In this document: in pieces, positions 59,601 through 64,000 of the stretch | Position numbering within the stretch: the stretch's first letter is position 1 | Layout of the letters: each line of letters starts with the position of its first letter | Assembly: GCA_026874595.1 (NCBI GenBank) | Contig: CM049309.1 | Coordinates: 75,438,426-75,502,425 of the forward strand | Direction of reading: 5' to 3' | Length of the DNA stretch: 64,000 nt | Source of the DNA: Sipunculus nudus | Lineage: Eukaryota > Annelida > Sipuncula > Golfingiida > Sipunculidae | Program-made: the position numbers and the translations under genes | Notes under the pieces: generated by a model | What the model was told of the DNA's origin: nothing | Databases searched by the model: none | What the model saw: the letters and a program-made list of their open reading frames with translations, nothing else

Positions 59601-61418
59601 GCCTTTTCATATGCAACATTAACCAGTATACTTTATAGACCTTATCAGATCTCTCGGGTTTTCACATCCAGGCTAAATCAGATCTAGATTTGCTTGGGGG
59701 GGGGGGGGGTTATAAAAGTAACATATCATATGACTGTTATTACTGCTTATCATTTTACCTCTTTCAATGATGCAACCATCACCATCAATATTCTCTAAAG
59801 ATGACACCGCTTGAAAATTCAACAAGTAATTTCCTTTGAAAGCACTGCTTTGTTAGTATTGATTTTTGAGTAGAAATTCATCACCTGGAGAATGTTAAAG
59901 GACCAAGTGATTGTAATATATAAGGACTGTAAGACCTGTGGTATACATTTCAGGTGACAGCAGTAAAGACTAAGTCTGGAGATCTGAAGTTCATCTCAGG
60001 AGCAGAAGAAAGTGATGCTGACACACCAGGTCGAAGGTCAGTGAATTATAGATGCTTTCTCTAGTACAGGTAGCACCTTTTCAACCCTCTGACATTAGAA
60101 AGTCTACAACTCGCATCAGAGTGCCTTTACATCTTGTATCTATATATATAAGACATCACTGTAACCATGATGAGGATGCAAATATTTTTGACAAAGCCTC
60201 ATGGCCTACAAGTTTGCTGGCACTTGACATAAACCAAACCAAATGTTAGCATTTTAGTATATTTACTAACAACACCAACCATGTTAGAGAAAAATTTTGT
60301 TTTAACTCGGCATATTGTTAAATCCCCCTGTATGTTTGTTGAATTTCTGACCACATGAATACAAGCATGGCTCACAAGAGTTAATGAGCGGTAGCCGACT
60401 TGTATGCAACACAAGCAGTGACTCATTGCCATAAAGACAGGTTTTCACTTTGGTTTGTGAGTTAATATTTTCTTTTGTGTTTATTCATCACGCATACCAT
60501 AATGTTAAGATTATCAGCTGTAGGCTAACCAGTCCAATATGAATGCCTACTGAGCCTTGTATGTACAGCTATAGTACAAGAGACATGATGACACACCTGT
60601 GAATTATCATGTCTTCATAGTGGTCAGTGAATGATTCCTTAATGTGACTGAATTTTCAGTTGAATTCTATTATGGCTGATCCAGCCACTGACAAAAGACT
60701 TTCAATTGCTTGTCTAATTTAGACGTTTTTCTCCAGTTTATTCAATTTAGAATTAACTTAAAGCAGAAGGCCCCATTTTATGTTTGACAAACCTTTGCCT
60801 ATTTGCGAAGCCTTTTTCTAGCAAAGGCAGTTACTTTAAATTATGCCATGTTCATAAAAGTGATATAATCAGTAAATTGAATACCTTGTGAACAACTGTA
60901 TAAGACAACCCTTCAACACAGTTGAACAGTAATTTATTCAACCTTTACACAGTATAGCCTCACTGGCATACCATGTACATTTTCTTGCCTATAGCGTCAG
61001 TCATTGCAAAGCAAAACACTTGTCTTTATAGATAATCCTGGATCTTTTATATTAGCTGTAAATCAGATTGATGTAATATATTACATTAAAAATATGCGCA
61101 TATTAAATACTTCATATATTATGCATATGGTACACTGTGTAGGTAAACTGGTGAGATCGCCAAATTAGAACACTCACAAAACACTGTAAAATGAAAATCG
61201 AGAAAATTAAAACCGGTGGATATGAAGCCAACCACGATATCAGGCTGAGCTCTTTGTGTCCAGGGCCTGTCATTTAATTTCCATTTTTTGTGTTTGTTCA
61301 CAGAAAGGTGAAAAAGAAGAGGAGACCTGTTGACACAACTACAGACCCCGACAGCACGAGACAAAGACCGCCCAGGAAGAGCAGACAGCCTAGAGATGTC
61401 CAAGAATCCACAGCATAG
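21714..61418 (+). CDS. AHI1: AHI1 (jouberin) orthologue, 31 coding exons
   Basis: Jouberin is a scaffold of the ciliary transition zone/basal body; in vertebrates it is needed for ciliogenesis and is mutated in Joubert syndrome. The proposed exons all have GT-AG borders and compatible phases; their lengths sum to 3510 nt, i.e. 1169 residues plus TAG (human protein 1196). Domain order: Lys/Glu-rich N-terminus (exons 1-7), the conserved jouberin pre-WD region with [20 protein letters not shown] (exons 8-12), WD40 propeller (exons 13-21), disordered linker (22-27), SH3 (28) and acidic/basic tail (29-31). The ATG at 21714 is in a good context (gcgggATGG) but the frame stays open to the upstream splice site, so a more 5' start cannot be excluded. 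No intact exon appears lost despite large intronic insertions. Confidence 0.95.
21874..22705. mobile_element. Non-autonomous hAT-type element (MITE) with 8-bp target duplication
   Basis: The left end CAGGGTTGTTATGTTTTTCC and the right end GGGAAAAATAACAACCCTG are inverted repeats. The flanking octamers are TCCCCACG (21866-21873) and TCCCCATG (22706-22713), an 8-bp duplication with one mismatch, as expected for hAT. The ~832-bp interior has no coding; its centre is two tandem copies of an AT/GT-rich segment. It sits in AHI1 intron 1, inserted into an older dispersed repeat. Confidence 0.85.
22234..22550. repeat. Duplicated AT/GT microsatellite segment inside the hAT MITE
   Basis: Two copies of a ~150-180-bp module: (AT)n, atattcatcac-tg, (ATGT)n, (AC)n, then atataatataatttcaacat and gcaacattaaacagaattaa. 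Copy 1 ends at ~22380 and copy 2 at ~22550. Confidence 0.8.
22714..23250. repeat. Tandem ~150-155-bp repeats (3.5 copies)
   Basis: Each unit runs ttttgaggtca-ag-gtcaaaggtca-ggcca, ggcccacttcttgaaaaag, gacccatttt-agccaaa, ctttcatcttgcaaa-atgg, ctcaccyacccatgga. Copies begin near 22729, 22876, 23030 and 23181. Located in AHI1 intron 1. Confidence 0.8.
24318..25140. repeat. Dispersed repeat cluster in AHI1 intron 2
   Basis: Begins tttagctcagctgactgaaa, a head also found at ~41350 (tttagctcaacagactgtaa). Further right, ttttgaggtcaaaggtcaag recalls the 22.7-kb family. No coding. Confidence 0.55.
27314..28018. mobile_element. MITE-like element with imperfect TIRs in AHI1 intron 4
   Basis: The left end cagcaccttttatctgaac (27319-27337) matches the reverse complement of the right end gttcagataatgatgctcc (~27999-28017). 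TA dinucleotides flank both sides. The body repeats sub-terminal motifs (cagataaa, ttgttcagat). About 700 bp, no coding. Confidence 0.55.
30635..35442 (+). CDS. AHI1: AHI1 exons 8-12: conserved pre-WD (C2-like) region
   Basis: Exons 30635-30724, 31261-31354, 31913-32008, 32974-33072 and 35317-35442. They read [76 protein letters not shown] and [20 protein letters not shown]. This is the most diagnostic part for jouberin and shows beta-sandwich alternation like a C2 domain. All phases agree. Confidence 0.95.
33770..34927 (+). mobile_element. Helitron-like non-autonomous element with core repeats (AHI1 intron 11)
   Basis: The body contains ~3-4 diverged repeats of ~290-300 bp composed of two halves (atctcgggaaccgtttgact..., gtggcgccacctgca...). 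The right end has a perfect 7-bp hairpin GTAGTCG-cttgt-CGACTAC (34898-34916), seven bases later CTAG (34924-34927), then T. A hairpin a few bases before CTRR with insertion before T is the Helitron 3' signature. The left end is not defined; 33770 is where the (GCC)n-bearing unit starts. Confidence 0.55.
36015..41784 (+). CDS. AHI1: AHI1 exons 13-21: WD40 propeller
   Basis: Exons 36015-36079, 36599-36794, 37371-37486, 37941-38109, 39664-39805, 40142-40194, 40628-40722, 40839-40972 and 41644-41784. WD-repeat signatures are seen in order: [40 protein letters not shown] with [28 protein letters not shown] with [28 protein letters not shown] with [47 protein letters not shown] with VW, and [20 protein letters not shown]. 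The exon-16 donor and exon-17 acceptor lie inside tandem repeats (see repeats at 38095 and 39531). Confidence 0.95.
38095..38637 (+). repeat. 90-bp minisatellite, 6 copies, containing the AHI1 exon-16 splice donor
   Basis: catgctcag|gtag recurs exactly every 90 bp at 38101, 38191, 38281, 38371, 38461 and 38551, copies differing by 1-3 bases. Copy 1 includes the true end of exon 16 (donor at 38110). Each unit also has a pyrimidine tract ending in an acceptor-like ttttag. The unit's last ~15 bp (cacaatacagtaaaacc) are the left end of the MITE-like sequence that follows, so the amplified unit spans exon tail, donor and MITE end. Confidence 0.95.
38626..38810. mobile_element. Small MITE-like repeat abutting the 90-bp minisatellite
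   Basis: The left tacagtaaaacctcatctaa and the right end, whose reverse complement is tacacggtgaaaccgcga, form imperfect TIRs. The interior has mirrored phrases (acaaccacctca / accatctcaaa). No coding. Confidence 0.5.
39531..39663 (+). repeat. 19-bp array, 7 copies, ending in the AHI1 exon-17 splice acceptor
   Basis: Seven 19-bp units of the form TTCATGTTTTGATTGACAG fill 133 bp exactly. Five end in CAG (39549, 39568, 39606, 39625, 39663); the last of these is the acceptor used to keep the jouberin frame. Confidence 0.9.
41350..41600. repeat. Dispersed repeat fragment in AHI1 intron 20
   Basis: The head tttagctcaacagactgtaa is shared with 24318; the tail includes aaatttggtatgcatatcat. No coding. 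Confidence 0.5.
42549..55809 (+). CDS. AHI1: AHI1 exons 22-27: linker between WD40 and SH3
   Basis: Exons 42549-42651, 45114-45204, 46729-46872, 47651-47762, 49669-49727 and 55744-55809. Exon 23 encodes a helical [14 protein letters not shown]; exons 24-25 are rich in Pro, Ser, Met and Gln ([15 protein letters not shown]), so probably disordered. Exons 26-27 are short (59 and 66 nt). Intron 22 carries a large minisatellite, and intron 26 the DIRS element. Every border has consensus dinucleotides and the phases close. Confidence 0.85.
42936..44890 (+). repeat. Higher-order minisatellite in AHI1 intron 22
   Basis: About 1.95 kb made of ~53-bp units (ctagttagagcactaagtta then gtcagcatcttatattcttc) and shortened ~43-bp units. 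The two types alternate as a 96-bp dimer (e.g. 43271 to 43367). A larger block starting agttagagcacgaaggtagt at 43059 recurs at 43461, an offset of 402 bp. The edges of the array are more diverged than the centre. Confidence 0.9.
45535..45653. repeat. Foldback hairpin with two nested stems (AHI1 intron 23)
   Basis: gattctttcattcacc-cagcatg (45535-45557) pairs with catgctgttggtgaatgaaa and gaatc (45629-45653). Inside, gatgtgcgcac (45571-45581) pairs with gtgcgcgcacatc (45603-45615). The ~119-bp total with a small loop is MITE-like. Confidence 0.75.
46137..46500. mobile_element. MITE-like element with TIRs in AHI1 intron 23
   Basis: The left agaatgccgtttttcc (46141-46156) and the right side ggcattcagaaaaagggcat (a tandem pair of reverse-complement motifs, ~46475-46496) form inverted ends around ~360 bp. 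The accidental ORF at 46111-46374 lies within it. Confidence 0.5.
50446..52222 (+). pseudogene. DIRS ORF1 (gag-like), frameshifted
   Basis: The ATG at 50446 begins [20 protein letters not shown] with a Cys/His cluster ([18 protein letters not shown]), as in DIRS ORF1 N-termini. The frame breaks near a poly-G run (~50690). Later open stretches 51026-51754 (Pro/Ser-rich) and 51780-52223 ([20 protein letters not shown], then an acid/Leu-rich helix region) continue the protein in other frames. The exact limits are inferred. Confidence 0.6.
52460..53810 (+). pseudogene. DIRS reverse transcriptase and RNase H, frameshifted
   Basis: The RT begins in the frame of 52355-52771 ([26 protein letters not shown]). 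A frameshift near 52768 moves it to the frame ending 53333, with [38 protein letters not shown] and the catalytic box [12 protein letters not shown] second shift near 53240 leads to RNase [21 protein letters not shown], the Glu in [28 protein letters not shown] and [11 protein letters not shown]. All catalytic acidic positions are still readable across frames. Confidence 0.88.
54070..55200 (+). pseudogene. DIRS tyrosine recombinase, frameshifted
   Basis: The frame of 53206-54879 gives the core-binding part ([37 protein letters not shown]) and the first catalytic Arg in [16 protein letters not shown] poly-G run at ~54822-54836 ends that frame. The H-x-x-R box (AHDIRA, ~54980) and the nucleophilic Tyr (FTRFYLKDV, ~55080-55103) lie in two other frames. 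So all of R, H-x-x-R and Y are visible, but not in one ORF. Its role in intact elements is to integrate the circular cDNA. Confidence 0.85.
55299..55411 (+). repeat. DIRS internal complementary region
   Basis: The first part (ctcattaatacagaaacagc to gtaataaaac, 55299-55344) is the reverse complement of the extreme left end 50150-50195. The second (from the C run at 55345 to ctgtatta, 55410) is the reverse complement of the extreme right end ~55590-55655. It is thus a copy of the junction a circularised element would have. Confidence 0.9.
56661..56823 (+). CDS. AHI1: AHI1 exon 28: SH3 domain
   Basis: A single 163-nt exon encodes a full SH3 fold: [20 protein letters not shown], then [20 protein letters not shown]. 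The ALYDY motif, the WW pair, the G of EGFFP and the NYV end are all present, so the Pro-rich-peptide groove should be intact. In vertebrate jouberin this domain mediates partner binding at the transition zone. Confidence 0.97.
57135..57380. repeat. Dispersed repeat, copy 2 (AHI1 intron 28)
   Basis: Homologous to 21029-21290 in the same orientation: ttattcagcccatatcc, acatttgtaaatattc, attcataattgcatgagtta, tgtgaaccagcacatacaca. Confidence 0.6.
57786..61418 (+). CDS. AHI1: AHI1 exons 29-31: C-terminal tail and stop
   Basis: Exons 57786-57868, 59954-60036 and 61304-61418. The tail is acidic ([18 protein letters not shown]), then reads [20 protein letters not shown], and ends in a basic stretch [20 protein letters not shown] before TAG at 61416-61418. 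Splice sites are gtgagt, gtcagt and matching acceptors; the reading frame is unbroken. Confidence 0.85.
58050..59564. mobile_element. Non-autonomous TIR element (CAGGGCTCG ends) in AHI1 intron 29
   Basis: The left end CAGGGCTCGTTTTGCC and the right end AAATTCGAGCCCTG are inverted ends of hAT style. Sub-terminal copies of gtgccggacct / taccggacct recur at both sides. The ~1.5 kb interior shows no transposase. Flanking octamers (tccctgga, ctagactg) do not match, so the duplication is lost or the ends are slightly off. Confidence 0.6.
59694..59710 (+). repeat. Poly-G run (~16 G)
   Basis: Homopolymer just outside the CAGGGCTCG element, in AHI1 intron 29. Confidence 0.85.
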
Positions 61419-64000
61419 AGCTAGATTACATAAACTTAAATGTTCTTATTGTTGTCCTGTCAGGCTTAGAGCACCCTTGCTGCATATCAAAAGTGGTCCA
61501 GAGTCTTATTTGTTGAGGCTTTGAAGAGTTGGGCGTAAGATGAAGTGTAGGGAAAGTGGTCTCCCTCTGGCTAATCATGGTCAGATGTTTGTGATTTTTA
61601 ATTTTCTTTTATGAAAAGATGTTTGTTTGTTACAAACATGTTACTCAGTTTATACCTCAGGTTACAGAGTTTGTTATGTGACACAACACTTGACCAGCCT
61701 TTTACACCAAGAACTTGGAGAAGATACCAGGTTCTTGATTACGTGTACTTAAAAACTCGGCCTTGTGGCTGCAGATCTATGTGGCCGACTTCTCCCTTGC
61801 CGTCTCTCTACATGATCTTGGGCTGAGGCAGAGCTGCTTCATCCATGCTCTGGCAACTGGCTGGGGTCAGATTTCCAAATTAATTACAAAGTTATAGCTA
61901 AATATCCAAATTACAATGTTTTAATATATTCCTACTTCAAACAGTCCTTGATTCAAACTGTTTCAGCTAGTGCAAGCCATGGTTATCAAGTTCCCCACCC
62001 AATTTATCATTTTATTTTTCAGGCTTAGTGTTCAGGATCAGTTGGTTAGTCTAGGGACTCCTATGTATGAATTTTCAGTACTGTGTGAAACAGTGTGAAA
62101 CCTGCAGAGGGAAATGACAAACTGTTATTCTTTGACAAATCTTGATGAGATTAACTGTAGAAAAACCCACACTGGTTGTATTTTACTATATATTGTGTAG
62201 ATATATCAAGCACCATAGCAACACTTGCAGTCTTTTCCAGTCCAAGCCAAGTTGCAGTGTCTAGTCAGAGAAACTCAAACACTTACGACTGTTAGATAGA
62301 AATTTTAGTTTACACAGCTTGTACATTTAGTAAGGTTGAATCAGTTTGTTTGAAGATAACTGCACATTTATATTTATTTACATGATGGGGTTTGTTTAGA
62401 ATCTTGGGAGTATTGACAGCTGAAAACAAAATGGGTGTGCAGCCTACCCTGGCTATACATAATACAGTTATTTGTCATCAAATACATATAACAATTATTT
62501 GTCCATAGGCATTTTTATAAGTATCATATAATAGTTTATAAATGCATATCATTTTGAATTTTACAGACTAGGATCACAAGTTGCTGAATTGATATTTTCC
62601 CTGAGAGAATCTCGTTCTTTTTAAAGACTTTTGAAAGTGTGTGCCAAAAAAGTGAAGTGTAATTGTCAATTTATTCATTATTTTATTGAAGTTTATCTGA
62701 TATTTCTAAGGCAGATAGATAGAGAAGCAGGCCTTGGGACATTATCAGTAGTGATTATGTTAAATAACAGATTTGAGTATATATGTTGTGTCATAATAAG
62801 TTAATATTTATATTTTACCAATATCATGTTTAAAAGTAAAATATTTAGAAGGAGTGCACCCTGGGGCATAGTCAAGACTGGTTAAAAACCTGTGGCAGAT
62901 TAACTTTAGTGCCTTCTCAAGTTTGTGCCTTTTAAGTGAATTTAAAGCATGAGCATATGCTTGTCTTCATTGCTGCAAGTGCAGTCTTCACGCAGCAGTT
63001 AAACACTGCAGTCATCCCAGATCTCCTTCAGTGTAACCACTGCTTTGTATAGCAAGTTTTTCGGGGTTTCTACACTAGGGCTGGCATAGAGCCAAGAATT
63101 GTAGTCAGACCCATGAGAGTGTGGTATCCATAAGAACAGCAGAATCTTGCTGTACAAAGGGGTTAACGCACAGAGAGATATAGAACTACTGCTGTGTGAG
63201 GAGTGCTGAAAGCTTCTTTCATAAATTTGTGCTAAACAGTGAATTGGGACAGTTGTTTAGAGCTGCAGGATTGAAAGTAGAAACATAGATGCACTGGTGT
63301 AGGGACCAACAGCAATATGAAAAACGGAAAAAAGTGTTCACAGTGGTATAAAAATTTTGCATAAATAAATGCAGCTTGACGAATACCATGACACACTGGA
63401 AGTTACAATGTGTGTCCCTTTTTAACTAAAATACTGGTTGTCTTATCCAGCTGCAACGATTAATAAATCTGATATAGGAAATGTGCAAGTCTCAATAATA
63501 TAATATTTCGAGGTGTCCCCTGCAGATCTTTTGCCACTTTTGTGTGCAATAAAAAGTAGTGACAAGGATGCAGTTTCTTTGAAAATGTTTTGAATTTCAG
63601 CCACAGTTTGATATGTATCAGATTGTTTATTTAATCACAGTTTTTTTTTAAGATATTCTTATGATCAAGAAACTAATGTGCAAAATGCTAAAAATCATTC
63701 TATGACATTTCAGTTGGAATAACACACCAGGGAATATAATGCTCTTTCACCATATGATCATGATACACAGATGTTCCATTATTAAAAAATGGCAATCAGT
63801 GATTTCCCTGGGAATTCAGTTTAAATTCTCTGGCTATGTGCACATGAAAATTGTTAGCCATTAAACCAATTGTCCAAATATTAATCATTGTACTATTATA
63901 CTTGTGAAAGTCAGTCTTCCACAGTGCCAAACATTTTAATAAATTTGTAAATACAATAGATTGTAAATATGTAACATTTAGTCTGTTGCATGTAGCTATA
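61419..64000 (+). other. AHI1 3' UTR and downstream DNA
   Basis: No further coding is recognised. Candidate AATAAA signals lie near 63365, 63464, 63549 and 63940; which is used cannot be told. The last ~2.5 kb is AT-rich and otherwise featureless. Confidence 0.45.

Noticed and set aside
1..64000. tRNA, rRNA or CRISPR features
   Set aside because: None seen; the only tRNA-like sequences are the boxes in the miniature LTRs, which do not form a complete tRNA cloverleaf by eye.

Overview
This is eukaryotic, AT-rich, intron-dense DNA (short exons, GT-AG introns, many dispersed repeats). The protein homologies and the repeat types (DIRS-type retroelement, Ty3/gypsy remnant, hAT and Helitron-like non-autonomous elements, core repeats of roughly 150-170 bp) suggest a marine lophotrochozoan, most likely a bivalve mollusc. 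The species assignment is inference.

Layout: (1) 59-7886, + strand: the 3' half of an ionotropic glutamate receptor gene. It starts inside the ligand-binding S1 lobe and runs through M1, the pore loop, M3, S2, M4 and the C-tail. Its pore and S2 motifs look most like delta (GRID-type) receptors. (2) 7.9-21.7 kb: intergenic DNA with a ~1.1 kb array of diverged repeats, a decayed minus-strand Ty3/gypsy retrotransposon (about 11.4-15.1 kb), and next to it a tandem array of tiny LTR elements whose ~155-bp LTRs carry tRNA-like A and B boxes. A separate solo LTR and a large inverted repeat follow. (3) 21.7-61.4 kb, + strand: a complete AHI1 (jouberin) orthologue in 31 proposed coding exons. Joined by their splice phases they give 3510 nt, or 1169 residues plus a stop, close to the vertebrate protein length. 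The order is a Lys-rich N-terminus, the conserved pre-WD (C2-like) region, WD40 repeats, a linker, an SH3 domain and a basic tail. (4) 61.4-64 kb: its 3' UTR or downstream DNA.

The AHI1 introns hold most of the mobile DNA: a hAT-type MITE with an 8-bp target duplication (intron 1), a Helitron-like repeat block (intron 11), a 90-bp minisatellite that copies the end of exon 16 with its 5' splice site plus a 19-bp array that copies the 3' splice site of the same intron, a ~1.9-kb higher-order minisatellite (intron 22), and a 5.5-kb GC-rich DIRS tyrosine-recombinase retrotransposon with complete DIRS termini but frameshifted ORFs (intron 26).

The two host genes are functionally unrelated (synaptic/chemosensory channel versus ciliary transition-zone scaffold); nothing suggests co-regulation. 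The strongest candidates for something new are the tRNA-box-bearing miniature LTR elements and the intron whose two splice sites are each embedded in a tandem repeat.
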